Below are positions 12,801 to 27,800 of a stretch of 64,000 nt of DNA, one piece after another; position 1 is the first letter of the stretch; every line of letters begins with the position of its first letter. The stretch is from positions 1-64,000 of the forward strand of contig VWZX01004907.1 in the NCBI GenBank assembly GCA_013399015.1, read 5' to 3'. Below the pieces are notes generated by a model. That model searched no databases. It worked only from the letters and a program-made list of their open reading frames with translations, and had not been told where the DNA came from. The translations under genes were made by a program, and so were the position numbers. Source of the DNA: Galbula dea. Its lineage: Eukaryota > Chordata > Aves > Piciformes > Galbulidae.

Positions 12801-15800
12801 AGCCACAGCCAAGGCAGAGGCCAAGCCACACTGAAGAGAACACAGCTCCATCAGCTCTCTGAACATCCACCTGCCAAAATACCGCCTGTGAAATCACTGC
12901 TCAGCAAACACATCGCTGGATGTGGAGGAGTCGGGGAAGGAGAGGCCAGGTTAAGGTGGAGATGAGCCAGGACAGAGCAGCTCTGATCAGCAGGTTTCTC
13001 CTCCTAGAATGTGTATACTGTGAACAAAATGGTTTAGGTACAGGAAGCAAAGTCTGCTTTTTTGAAGCAGCATGAATGAAGCCTCTCAGCCATGGCAGTC
13101 ATTTCAGAGTCACTTGATAAGCAAAACAAGTCTACAGGGTTATGTGTGACTTATCTGGTGTATCCACAGCCTTCTGTTCTTTCCTTCAAACTGGATTCTG
13201 ATATGTCTTGCAGACTCAGATGGAAATAACACTGCCCAGCAGAGTACCACCCTGTGACAACCCATGGTAAATAGCAGAAACAACCATGGACATCTCTATC
13301 ACAGTGACACTGCGCTGAGAGTTTGCTCCTCTTACGAGAGTTTGAGAACGTGAGACATAGACTTATAGTCTCCTGGTGGCCTCATAGCTATGCAATTCTG
13401 TCAGCTTTGTAGCAGGTGCTCCTGACTTATAGTACTTCAAGGGAAAATGGAGCTTCTGTTTCCATTCATTTATACAATAGATTTTAGTAAAGCTTTTGAA
13501 AGAAATGAGGAACATGACCTTTTTGTGTGCTTTGAGCTATGTCTGATAGCTCATAAGCGCAAACAGAGAACAGAACTAGCAGTTCCATTCTTGAAGTCCA
13601 TATGGAAACAAGACTTTACCAAAGTACACTCTGCTTCCAGTTCTCTTGCAGAACCATATCCCTAATTCCTAGCTGATCTACAGGATCTCTTTTAGAAACA
13701 GATCCAGACCTGTAGACCCAAGTACAGGTATCTGTGTGTAAGGTAAGCATTGATGTGCAAAACAACTGTCTTCAATTCTGACTGCAGTCAGTGGAGATTT
13801 GGTCAGCCCAACAAACAGAGTCCATAGAGTGATTCAGCTGTCCCCAGAGAAGACACAGATTGGTCAGTGGAATCCCCCTAGAACTACATTAACTCTGCTG
13901 TCTCTGATGGGAATACTGTAGATGTAGGCACCTATTCTGGAAATACCTGCCTCTAGCTCTCTGAATCCGGAGCTGAATCCTACTTATAACCCTGATCTAA
14001 AGATTGTATGAAACCAAGAATCCTCAAACACTCTGCTAAGCTGTCCAATCACTGTCACAGTTAAAATTTGTTCCTTAATTCTAGTGTAAGATAGACTAGT
14101 TAATCACCTTCCAGCCCCTAGGTTGTGCAATGTCTTTGTATGCCAGCTTAAAAGAGCCTTCCACTACCTTGTTTTGGGAGGAGAAGGGATGTTAAGAAAC
14201 AAAACTTAAATGTGTCTTGCAGGCACGACCCCATAGAGTTACATAGCCCTTTGGCAGCATCTGTGAAAAACTGAGGGACGCTGGAATTGGCCAAGCACAA
14301 AGTCTGTTATTCTGCCAGGAGCATTTCAGGCTCCTTCTCTGTTATTTCTCCTGTGAATTGTTACAATGGCTAGCCAAAATTCAGTCATTAAAAATATCTT
14401 AATATTTGGATGGGGGAAAATATTATCACTTTATTTCCAAACCACTGCATCTGCAATGGGCAAAAATCCCTTAGAACAATTATTCAGCTTTTATTTTTTC
14501 AGATTTTTTTCATCACTACTGTTTAGACTTGCATCTCTAAAACACTGATGTTTGGCATGAGTGTTCCTACTTGGTATCACCACTTTCAGCAGAAACTCCT
14601 CCCTCTTTGCTGTGCCACACAGGGGAGCAAAAGGAAGCATTCAGCCTCACGTCCCATTTGGAACTAGCTGGCATCTTGCAGACAACACAGAATCACAGAA
14701 TGTTAGGGGTTGGAAGAGACCTCTGGAGATCATCTAGTCCAACACCCCTGCCAGAGCAGGTTCACATAGAGCAGGTTGTGCAGGATCACGTCCAAGCAGG
14801 TTTTGAATATCTCCAGAGATGGAGACTCTAGGCAGCCTGGGCCAGGGCTCCACCACTCTCAAAGGAAAGGAGTTCCTCCTTATGTTTAGATGGAACTTCC
14901 TCTGTTCCGGATACCACAGGCCTGAAAATTCCCTCTTCAGAGGACTCTTAGCATCCATAAGGTAAGATCCTGCTGCATTATATGAGGGCAAGTCTTCACA
15001 TCCCACTTATTAACCTTGGAATTCACTCATCAAAAAAGGTTGCTGTAATGCAGTTTATAAACGTGAACGGTCAACTAAATCCTGATCCTGCTTTGGTAGC
15101 ACTGTTATGAACACACAACTACTCAAACTTGATCCCAATAAGAGACTGAACCACAGGGGTAAAAATGAAAATAAATAGACATACATGTGATTTTTCTCCC
15201 CATCTGAACTGATCTGCTCCCAGAACATCCTGGGAATATTTATGCAGCTTTATACCTTTAGCATGGCTGAGCTTCAAGAGCGAACTGGAAAGGTATATTA
15301 GAGTCCTGATTCTCTAGATCATCCAGATATCTAGTGTTAGTGATGAACAAACACCTCTTCCACCTCTGCAGAGATAACAGTTTGACTTCCAAATGGCTTT
15401 GGCTGTTGCAAAGCTGCAGTATTTAAAGCACAGTCATGGGGTGCCTGAAACTGAACTCCTTAATGTACACAAGTCCAGCACAAGCCTGGCTTTGAGTTAA
15501 GGAGTTTTCCAAGGTTCCTTATTAGGGGTGAGCCAAAGTTAGCATTCAAGAAAAAAGAAAATGAAAGGTTAAGCATAGCATACAACCTTATGGTAAATCC
15601 TATTTTTCATCCCTCTTGCTTCTCAGGTTGTTCAGACCTTGGGAAACTGGTGGGGAAAACTCTTGCATCATGAAAGACCAAAGCACTGAAAAATGGCAGT
15701 GAGATGGCAGTAGGCTATAAAAGGGAAAGGGTCTCGTTTTGCTGCTCAGATCAAGCCTAGAGAACAGGAAGACAGGTAGTAAAATCCTATCCAAACTGGA

Positions 15801-18800
15801 GATGGCTGAGCTGGTCCCACTCCTTCAGGTAGAATGACAGAACATTGAACTCCAACAGAGAAACCAAAAATGCTTACTGTGAACGCATGTAAGGAAATCT
15901 GGGCTTCTTGTATATGGTGACCCATATTTCTGAATACAAGCTGAAAAACAGAAAATGGAATTGTTATTCTCATAATGGTGATATGGCTGCTGTTCAAAGC
16001 ATATAAAATCATGCCTGGCCTGCTGATTCATTAAGCAAGGTTTTGGAGGGGAAATCTATGCAATATTATAACCTCCCAGATGTCTTAAAATTCTTAAGTT
16101 CATGAAAATTTTTTAGCTCTGACGTACAGTAGAGTTATAAAGCATCTGAAAAGGATGATCACTTAACCAGATGCTACTATGATTCTAAAAAGCATGTTAG
16201 TAGCTACTCAGATCTGACCTACTAAATCTCTTCTACAAAATCTAAGAAGCACATGGAGTTTTCTCAAACTGTTGACATTTGTGATCTTAAGTACTGCATA
16301 TTAAACACAAATAGAAAACAACATGATGCAGTCAATAGAATGAGCTATCAGTTCAATCAGCAAAGGCACTTCATTTACAAATAAGGAGATTAGTTAACAG
16401 CTAAGTTAATTAAAAAGGGAAAAAGGTAGAACCCTTCAAATTATTTACTAATGCAAGCTACAGACATAAATGCAACATCAACATTTTAACATGCAGACAA
16501 CACAGAAAGGATCTCTGCATCCAAATCCATACATAAGTCATAAAAAACACACCTCCAAAATCACACAAGGAATTCACAGTCTATCATAAGAGTTAGCAAG
16601 GCATGCTTATTGCAACCAGATTTCCATCACTTTGCTTAGCAGAGACTTCAGCTGTGACTAGCTCCAGCATTAGGCACCACACACCAGCACTGCCACAAAG
16701 CAAAAGTAAAAGCTGCCACTCACCCAAGTATCTCGGGTAAAAATATTCCTGTAGGTGGAGAAAATAAAAAAAAAGAACAAAAGAGCAAAGATTTATTGAA
16801 TAATATTTGATTTTGTTGTCATACTCTTCAAGAGCTGTGGTTGCTTAGGTGGTCTTCCACAGCAGTGGTCTAACAGGGTCCAAACACCAACATCCTCATT
16901 GCTTTTAATGCAGAGCCAAAAGAAGCACAGTGTCACATATGCATTTTGTCTTCTGAAAAGGAAAGAAGCATTAGCTCCAGTCTCCAGGCATTTATCTGAC
17001 TAGAGCAGACCTGGCAGGTGGCCGTGGCTGAGTGTGAAGCCACTTACTCACTATCCAGGAGGTAAAGGTGCTGATGATGGCATGAGGTAGGGGAAGGAAG
17101 AGGAATCTAGAGACAAAACCCCAGAGGAAAAGTACAGGATCCTTTAGTTACTCAGTGCCTCCTTGGAGGTCCTCTGCCGATGCAGGACATGGGCAGCACC
17201 CTAAGATCACAACTGCTGAAGTGAAAGGGGGGTACCTTCTGCTCTTACCACAGGCACCCTACCGCTCCAACAGCACCCACTGCAGTACCACCCACTCCAA
17301 CACGTTGTGAAGATGTTCTGCTCAAAGAAGGGAATAACAAAAATTCCTAAGTGAGGGGAAAACTGACATTCCTGACTCTAAAACCAAACTGCAAAAGGCA
17401 TTCCCACTTTTTCATGGTACACGGCCATGTGCTAGTGCTCCCTACCCTGTGGCAACAAAGTGCAGCCAGAGAGCGTGAGTGGTTGGTTGCTGATGTGCTG
17501 TGAATCTAACCTTGCATGGTAGAAAGATATCCAGCCATGGTGAGGCCTGGCCAGTTGTGTGATCGCTTGCACCAACATAGAACCAGCAGGAAAATGCAGC
17601 TGTGATGCGTGGAAGGGTGGGAGATTGGCCTACTTTGATCATGAAACCATATTCTTAACACAAAATACACAAATACATGGCCAGGAAAAAAACATTTCTT
17701 TCCAACTTCGCTTCATACTGGATTTTGTCATTTATAAATTACTAGTTCAGCTCTAATTGGGGTGTGGAATGAGGGGAAAATTCCAGATTGTATAAGTGCT
17801 TAAGTTTTGTTGTTAAATCATTTCTCAGCTAATTATGAAAGTGTAGGAATAGTATAACTCTCTTTCATACAACAGGAGCAGCTTTCATATACTACTATCT
17901 GCAGTGAGACTGGAACTGTAAATATCCTGTACTCTACAAAATTAATTTGGTCTATACAATGTGCAAGACAAGAAAGTATTTTATCTGCTGTTATTACAGA
18001 TGTTTGGATAAGCTCATGCATAAAGAAAGGCATGTACATACAACAGAGACAGGCACACACTGTGATTCAGTTTGACCTGGACTGTCCAATGCAATCAATT
18101 GCATTGCTCTCATTCACCAAAATAATCGATCACTTCTGGCAAATATGCTCCAGTTACTGAAAGGCACCATGTAAATATTCAGCCTAAATCATGAGAACAT
18201 CAACAAAGAAGCAGAGGTAGTTTATGCTTATTCTAATTTTCCATTCTGACGTGAAGGTAATAGACTTGGCATCTTTTGGGCCTGAGCTTTGTAACCTCTC
18301 TTCAGGTTAACAAACTGAGTGAGGAGCTCAGAACTCACTTTGGTTCCCTCTCCCTTTTTTTTAAGGCTTAGTTTTGGAAAAGACAAGTCAAAGACAAATA
18401 GTCAAAATAAAAGTAAATTTAAACAAGTCTTAAGTACTCAGATGAGTGCCCAGCTGTGCTACAACCACAAGTGGAACTTACAGCCAGCACTCAAGGAGAA
18501 AAAAACAGTGTCATGTGATGAAATACTCCAATTTTTTTGTTCACTAATTCCCCTTTATTCAATACACATCACAAGAATTTGCAGATGTGTTTAACCACCA
18601 ACAGGATAATCCAGACACTGGCAAGAACAACTTTTTCTGCACTCACAGGACAAGAAATAGGAGCTTTCGTATTCATGGCCACCAGTCTGACAAGTCACTA
18701 ACAGCAGGGCCAGAAAGCTTCATTTTCTCCTTGAGCTCTGATGAATGAGTTGAGTACTAGAAAAGATTATTTTTGATAAAAAGATTAATTTATTTTCATT

Positions 18801-21800
18801 GCACACATAACCTTCCAAATGCAAACTGACTGGGTATTGATTCAATGCCAGCTGAACAGCAGAAGAGTGAAACTCCAAGACACTGCAGCACCATGAGCTT
18901 CATCCCACAAGGTATGTTACAGAGGTGATTTAAACAGGAGGTTATTAATAGAACTATAACCCTTCTTTCCCTGTCTTCCTCATTTGCATATGTTATACAA
19001 AACTACTTGCTGATCAGTAGCACTTCCCAGGTCTACAGGACCTCCTGATAATACCATTCTAGAACAAAGGGATTGCAGGTTCTAACATTACTCATTCTTG
19101 TATGATTAACTTTTTATTTTTCTCCATAATAAGTTTTCCTTACAACAGGTTTCTGGAAATGCAATGACAACATATTTCCATTCAGCCAAAAGATTCATCA
19201 AGAATGAAGGATGAATAATATTTCACCTTGAGAAATGGAACTTGCTTAAACTGATGAGGTTTTCCCAGTGACAAATTCAAGCTGTGCCTGACCTGCATTA
19301 TTAGACAGCCACACAGGCATTATTTCTCAAGTGAGAGCTCAGCTCCACAGTGCATTTTCAGCCTTTTGTGCTGTACTAAGTCTTAATTCCCCACAGATGT
19401 CAGGAAAGATGAAAATACTATAAAGGGTCAGGTCCCTCTTAAAGCTCTGAGACTTACCTTCCCTCTACCAAAAGTTTTCAATTGTATTTTAAGGATCCAA
19501 CCATAATGCCAAGAGAAATGCTTTGAGGCTTGCTAAGAAGGAGTTAGCAGATTCTCTGTTACTATTTTGCTAATTTCTCCACTAGTCACCTTTACTTTCA
19601 GGCTCACCAAACACCTCACCATTCAGAAAGCCACCCAGCATTCACATGATCAAAATGCAGGAAGTTAACTGTGACCACCATGGTAGAAAAAGTCACCACA
19701 TAGGATCACAGAATTGTCAGAGTTGGAAGGGACCTTAAAGATCATCTAGTTCCAACCCCTCTGCCATGGGAATGGTCACCTTCCACTAGACCAGGTTGCT
19801 CAAAGCCTCATCCAGCCTGGTTTTGAACACTGCCAGGGATCAGGCATTTCAACTGTTCCAACCTCTGTGCCTGCTCCTACCAAGAAAACCTTAATGTATT
19901 TCCACCTTTCCTTTTTATGACCCAACACACCTTCTGCCTGTCTGGTTCCCACATACCAACCAGTATGACCAGGATGCCAAGCACTTCACTAGTCAAGGGC
20001 CTGGCACCTGGACACCCATGGTCTGTAGACCAGCATGTAGGATAAGTTACACACCATGCAACACGTGCCACCAGAAGTACTGATTGGTAGAGATCTCAGC
20101 TATAGAGGGAGAAATAGGAGAGGCTGGAAAGTGTCTACACCTACAAGTCTCCACCCTTCCAGTGAAGTGGAGAGTATGTCATGAGGCCAGCCCCTGCAGG
20201 CAGGTCCTGGTGTGCTTATTTCAGCTCAGTTTGAGAGACCTTCCCCTTGTTTGTCCAGGAGACAGATCTGTGCTTTAACAGCAAAGGCTGAAGCTCTACA
20301 GCCCCCACTCCTTTCACACTAACACATGTACATGCTAGAAGTAAGTCTCTTGATGCATTAAACACAATGATTTATTTCCTCAACAGTAGTGCAAGACCTA
20401 AGAGTCAGGGTAGAGTGAGACCAAACACTGTTTCAAGGGGTCAAGAGGTTCGTCTCCTCTACATCCAGACCTTATTCCTACCTTTATAACACAGCCACTA
20501 CAGCACTATACTGCGCCTGCCTAAAATAAAAAGAGAGTGTTCAGTTTAACAGTGTCCTCAAAAAACAACCCAGATACCCCCCTAAAACTCCAGGGTGTTC
20601 ATTTTTATATTTGTTTCTTTATTCCAAATGTTAATAGCTACCTTGAAACAGTTAAGTGTAGTTTCTGTGAAGCCACCCCCCCACAATACTCTGCACTGAA
20701 ACACCTGAGGAGAACAGCAACAGGAAGGTAAGAAAACAGAGCAGGGCTGTGGAGTTGAAGGGACAGAAGTACCTACATCAGCTTCCCTACCAAATGAAGC
20801 CAGCAATGAGACTAGGATCACCATCTCTTTTCAACACTATGACCAAACTCCCCCTTAGTGGTAAAATCCAAAAGTTAGTAAAATTATACTGGGTATGCAT
20901 TAGTCCTGCTGCATTTTTAGAGAAGATGGAAGAACACCAAATCAGAACAGGCGTTAACATGAGTCACTGCATAAAAATAGCCCATCTGAAAACATAACAA
21001 TGACCCTGTCTACACCAGGAAAATGTTCTCACTGTTGCTTAAAGTAAGTGGCAACACTGCAAACCTCAGCCAAAAGGGCCTGCCAACAGCTTCTGTTAGT
21101 TTTGCTTGAGTACTAGGTCAGGTAAACCTGATGAGTGCTGAATCTAATGAAATCCCAAAGAAAATCATGTGTGAGCTGTAGTGGCAGCAGATAAAAGACA
21201 TCATTTACAGAAGGACTGTCCATGTTCCTGAGCAACCAGCTCTGGGTGGCCCTGCTTGAGTGGGAGGGTTGGACCAACCACCCTCCAACTGCAACCACCC
21301 TGTGATTCTGTGACTGCAGCGCTGCTAGCTCTGGAGGATCTCACAGATTTGTGTTAGCAATGATAATTTCTAAAAAGCACTTCCTTAGTTACCTAGCTGC
21401 CTCTTAAAGAGCAACAGCTCCCACATTATGCCCCTTTTCTGCTTTCCATAAAATGATGACTCCTTTTCCTCTTTCCTTCAGAACTGAATGTTTGTCCTGG
21501 GCATGGCCTGATCTTCTCTTTGATCAAGGCACCATGTGTTCCCACTGCACTGTCCTCGCAAAGGAACCACTGCCACTAACCAGAATGGGCTGTAACTTAG
21601 TGTGTGACAGCTGGTTAACTACTTCAACCTGAGGATGAAAACATCACTAAAGCTCGACAACTCTCTGCATTTTTGAAAGCTCAGCTCTCAGCTTCAGATG
21701 CACAGCAAATCTTATGCTTAATAATTAGGCCTTCCTCCCACACAATGTAATTAAACAGTCTTGCAACTCAGATTTTTAAATAGGTAGAACCTATAGTTCT

Positions 21801-24800
21801 AGAAGCTGTGCTCAAGTCAATGACATGTTGCTTGCACAAACCTTCCTTCTCAGTCTTAGGAACCCAACACTCAACCAGTTTAATTTGCTTCCTATTTTGC
21901 CTTGGGCTGATCTGCATTCTCCATGCAAGGAGAAAAGAGAACATCTCGTCACAACTTGGCAAGTGATGCTTTAGAGAAGCAAGCAAGTCAAGTTACAATC
22001 CAAAAGCAGCCTCCAAGTCTCATCTCCTAGCAGCAAAGTTACAGCTGCTTGGGGTATTTTTTAGATTTTGTGACCATTCACAAAGTATCTGCTTCACACT
22101 GCCCAGCTATTCTAGTGCACAATGGCTGTGACTGTCCTTTCCACTGAGTTGTTCATCCTTCCAAACAAGAAGCATTCAAGACCATCCTTTCCAGCATCAC
22201 CATTTCACACAGACTAGGCACCTCTGCAGAATTCTGGAGGCTGGAAAAAACCCCCACCTATTGTCATAGCTTCCCTTGCCCTTTTCTGAGGGGCAGGACT
22301 ATTTCCCAGCAGCTTCCTGAGGTGCCACTTCAGCAAAAGATGTTGCTCTGCAATAAGGAAAAACCTACCAATGACTAGAATACACGACAGGGGAAAACAA
22401 GTAATGAAAGGAAAGAAAAGAAGAAAAAACCCTCATTTTTCTATGTCACAGCCAAGCAAAACACAGATACTTTACATTTGTGAAGACATAAAGGGCACAG
22501 AGAGATGATTTCTATATGCAGCCCGAGGCAGAGTTTGACTGAACAGTAATGGTGTGAAATGGATGTAACTGGAGCCAAGGGCCAAATATTCCAACAAGAA
22601 TTTGTAGAGTGATTCCAATAAGTTGGTTGCATGTGCTTGCAAGTTATGCTTACTGCAATTCAATCCCAAATGCCTTGAGGTTTCCTCCACTGCTTCAGGA
22701 CTGAAAGGCTGCTTGCCCTCCAGCTGTATAAATGTGCACATTGAAGAGGATCTCAATTCGATAACAGATCTTCCCTCAGTGTCTCGTGTTCTGATCCTCA
22801 CTTGTTGCAGTAGTTACAATATTTGCACGTGTGGCTAAACCAACACTCACTTAGAAACTTCAGCTGAACTAAGCAAATCATGACCTGATAGAAAACCTAG
22901 GGACAGAAAAAGGCTGCCTCCCTTCAGCATCCTCTGTTTTGTAATTATTCTGCAATTCCTTAAGCTGCATTTAAAATAGAACACATTATATATCCCATTC
23001 CACATGACTGAAATGTTTGCGATCTGTAACATTTTATCCACTGAAGTGATGAAATACTCTACTTTTCCCTTTCCTATAATGATGCTGTTTCTTATGATTT
23101 TGCTCACCTGCAGAGGTTGCAACTCCCAGTAACAGCATTCGGCCACTTTAAGGCGTCGCTGGATTTAGTCTCAGAGGGGACAAACAAGCGAGGAATAGGG
23201 AAATGACATCTGAGACAACACTAGGCCCTTGTGACAGAATCTGACCTCATACTTCCCTCTTCATTATTTTAATAACTAAGTAACTTTTTATTTTCTGTTT
23301 CTGTCCTAAACATTTTCTGGAATTGAACTAGAACTCAGTGTTCCAGGAGTCAGCCAAACCCTGTAGCTCTCCAGATGCACATGATTTTGTACAGTGCAAG
23401 CATGATCCATTCTCCTTTTACCTCTTCATTTATGCACTCTTCTGTCCTGGCAGGTATGCAGGCTGAAGATAACACCAACACTTGTCCCCCCTCCCTGAGA
23501 ATCCTCCTTACTGTGCAACTTTGCTCTTCCTCTGTTTCCTACTGCTGATGCTCAAAGGAACAGGAAGAAAACCCAAAACAATAAAAGAGGAAACATCCTC
23601 ACAGACATGTGCATGTGTGGAGAGCCTTAGAACATAACAAAAGACATAACGAAACAGAGATGAAGGTAGAGAAATAGAAGGGAGACCTGCTGAAAAACTT
23701 GAGTCTCCAAAGCTTGGTTGCCCAGTCACATCTTTGACATGTGACAAACCCTTCCTGCTTCTTCCCTGGCACCTGGTCTTGCCATCCCAAACCCATGGTG
23801 TCCGTCCACTGAGTTGGTGAAACCCTTTGTGAAACTGTGTGGTGACCTAGACTGGGCAACTGACCCAGCTGTAAAATGATCATCTTTCTCTTCAGACTAC
23901 TTTTCTTCAGTCTGGTTACTTAAATCACTCCACACAGGTGCACAAATTGCTGTGCAGGAAGGTGAACAGAATAGGCAAAGAGGTTGCTTACTTCAACTAG
24001 ATCAGCTGAGCTCTTCTTTACTGGAGGAGAAGTAAATCTCCCTGTTATGTTCTTTCTCAGTTTCTTCTCAATCTCTGATGGTGGCTCCATCCTTTTTCTT
24101 CTTACTTACTGGAAAGCTTGTAATTCATTAAGTTCACTTAGAATTTGGAGCACACCTGAACCACAACTGCCAATTTATACAGATTCAATGATTCTCTGAC
24201 CTGACTCCCATGCAGCTACATTAACAAACTCTATTCCCAGAAGTCTGCTCCTCTTTTTATTACTTTTTTTTTTATGAAAATGAAATGAACCCATGGGCAC
24301 AAAACTGTTTTCTTCATTTTTTTGATTAGCTTTTTACCCTCTCACATCCTTACTAAAACTTACTGCATTCCTCTAAAATCCAGGCTTAACCTAACTTTAT
24401 CTGCTTTTTCCATTATCTTTCTTCTTGACCCAAACCTGTACAATCCCCTGCTTCAGCTGACCATTCTTAGCAACTTCTTCCATCCTATCTTCAAACAGCT
24501 CCTCAGTGTCTTCTCTTGTTCTTCTGCCTTCTCTTGTTCCTTCCCTCCTGCTGCCTGGAAGGTTTAGCACATAGTCCTTTTGTGATGTGGTGTTTGTGTA
24601 CCTCCAGGTTTACTCTGAACTTCGGGGCTAAACTCAGATGAGTGGAAACAGATAAAGATCAGGTAGGCACGTGTCCAGCAGAGCTGATGGAGCTGTGTCT
24701 GCTTTCACTATCAGCAAACTTTGCTCTCCCTTCCCAATAACTTTTGATAAAACAGCATTTAGCTAGTAACTGTATGATCTGCCTTCCAAAGGCAAGCAGC

Positions 24801-27800
24801 AGTATTTTTGTCACCCTTCTGCATCTGAACACCATCACAAACAAATTCTACATCTGTACCATCAAGCAGATAGATGCATCCTGCTCCACTGTCCCAATCT
24901 GCTTGCCTTCCATATCATGTAGACCCACTGGAGTTCAGTACAACTCTTTCCCATCCTGTGTTTTCTTTATAAGAAACTCCAGGGAAGAGGAAGAAAGGGA
25001 ATGGAGAACAACTGGTGCTCACCCAGCAGAAAGCTGGCATGTTGCTGTGGCATACATCTGGGTGCTCAAAGTTTTCTACTTCCTTTCTCTCTCCTTCAAT
25101 CCATTCCTGGACAAAAGTCTAAATCTCCCCTTATTTCCTTTCTTAAAATCTATTAAGCATGTTCCACTGTGCCTGGGAATCCATCCTTCTACATACTGAG
25201 TCCAAGCAGGTTAAATCATCAGCACAGAGTACTCCAGTAGCTCTTTCCCTTTCTCAGATGAATTCTGCACCAACAAGAAGAGAGACAAAAATTATAACAG
25301 CTATAAATCAAGCTGTTTCTCCACACTGCCAAAATGCTGGAACCAATCAGCATACTGAGAAGGATTTGCACAGCAAATAAATCTGTATTTTTGCCTGGAT
25401 CTAGAAAGGAATATTCTATACAGGGATGACGACATCTGTATTTAAAGATGGTATCAGTATTTTTCATGTCTAGACTACACAACATTCATCAAATCACTCA
25501 AAGAAATCTTATACTGCTTAACTTTCCTAGTAACTCCTCTCCTCTCCTCCTCCTACATGCCTTCATACTTTTCTGATTAGTATTTACAAATGTGTATCTA
25601 CCTTGCTATTCTTAGAAACAAGACCTCAATATTGTCTGCCAAGCACCCCTGCTCAAAAATCAGTGTAAAGTTTGGATGACTTTAGCCCACGCATGCAGCT
25701 CATCTGTGTTATCACAACCATGTCACAGAATGGAACAAATAAAGAAATAAACCAAATGAGCCAGTAATGCTATGAAATGCAACCAAACTGACCATTCTCA
25801 CACACTATATATTGCTTCATCTGCATTTCAGCTTCTTGATAAACCCAGCCTAGCAAAAAGAATGCTGACATTGCTGGATGTTTTGCTAGGATCAGTAATT
25901 TTCAAGACATGACTGCAAAAACCCCTGAAAAGCCTGGTCTAGTCTCACTGCTGCCCTTGTCATGAGTGGGAGATAGGACTTGATTAGCAGACTAGAGACT
26001 TTCCAAGTCCCTTTCAGCTTGATCTACTCTGTGATTCTCTGCCAGTTTTTTGTGTGCCTGACAAGCCACAGGTTTTAATAAGAGTTTGGATGCAAGTCCC
26101 TCAAAAAAGCATGAGAACTTCTCATGTGAATGCCTACAGACATACAAAATCAGCTGGCTCTCCATGGTACTCTGTTGAGGAACTAATCCATAACCAGTAA
26201 ATATAGGTGACCAGGCTGACCTATATCAGCATTTCTGGTGGGCCTGACACTTTTCCAAGTATTCAGCATGGCAATTTCAATGGTGACCTGCAGGAAGACC
26301 AGGAATTCTTCAACAATAACAACAGCAAGCAAGATGTGCAGTGACAGATGCTCTACTGATAAACTAGGGTACCAAACGATAAGAGGCTGCATTCAAACAC
26401 CTTCCCTGTGGCTGAGCCTTTCAAAACAGACAAACTCCTTGCACAAGGACAGTCTTTTTTTCTGTATTTATTCTTCAGTGAAATCCAATCTTTCCAAGAA
26501 CACCAGCAGCTACACTCCCTTCTGCCCTTTGTTTTACATGCTTGGATGACCACATTTTTAGAACAGGTCAACCAAATTCCAGAGAAGTTTATCAGTCAGT
26601 TAAGAAGCTGTAATACTTTGTCTGCATACCAAGGTCAAATATTTCTGCAGTACTCCTTTTTATAAGGCCTCATCAACATTTTAAATAAGATAACATTCTC
26701 ATCTCTGCATCCAAGATATTTTGCAACTTCATCCCATCTATCACACCTAGCATATCTTTTTAATAGACCACATGTAGAAACAGTTCTCAGACCTCCCACA
26801 AATATTTTTTCCACCCTTATTTTTTTCCCACCATATTATCTTCTCATTTTTCTGTTTGGTAAGTCTAGCATCAATGAAATTATAAACCAGGAACTATCCC
26901 ACAATTCTACAGTAATATCTAAGGATGTTATAGTCAGCTTCATAAAAACAACAGGCTGCAAGTCTCATTAAACCAGGCTCACACTTCTTTTTACCATGTA
27001 TAGTCACACAAATGGCACAGATCGAGTTTTGTTCTGCCTCCTGAAAATAAAATCTAAAAAGAAACGAAATCTAAAATTGTTTCAATTGATCTTCCTTCCT
27101 CCAGAATCTGGGCAAGCTGATATGTATATTTTCTATAACATAAAAGCCAAAAGCTGCACTGGCCTGCAAATGCATGGCTATTTAGCTCTGCCTGACACAC
27201 TATTCTTAGCAGCTGATGTAAGTAATCACACATGTGGCAACACCCACATTCAGGATTCAGAGAACGTGTATATCTTTTGCTGACTGCCTGCAGATGTTGC
27301 TTTGGAAAGCTGACCACTGAAACAACAGTAGGCACAGGAAAAGGGTGCGCTGATATAGGTACATGACATTTCATTTCTATACTGGACTAGTCTGCCCAGT
27401 AAATAGGTATGTTTTTGTAAACTGTTATAATTGGCTAGGTGAGGCTATGGTTCTACCTGGAAGTGTCATGCAAACTATGCTACAGCCTGGCTTCATCTTA
27501 CCTGAACTTCTGGAGCTGTCTGATTGAATCTGTTAATGTAATATCCTATGACATTTTTAAGTCACAGGTCTTGAAAATCTCTCCAGACAACCACAGCAAA
27601 GTTAGGAACATCAAGGTTGGTAAGGAAGACTCATACCTTTCATTAGAACATCTGATGGAGGGGGACAGGAAAGAGAGACAACACCTTTGTGCTCACACTG
27701 CAAGCCTTTCTCAAGGTCAAACAGAGAAGCAGCAAGCTATTAACTAATCTCAAGCTAAGCTTCAGTTATGAAGGCTGCAAGACCATCTCCCCCATGGGAC

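Noticed and set aside
24744..25199. 151-codon plus-strand frame in intron 2
   Set aside because: No recognised domain, AT-rich intronic composition, and no splice or promoter context.
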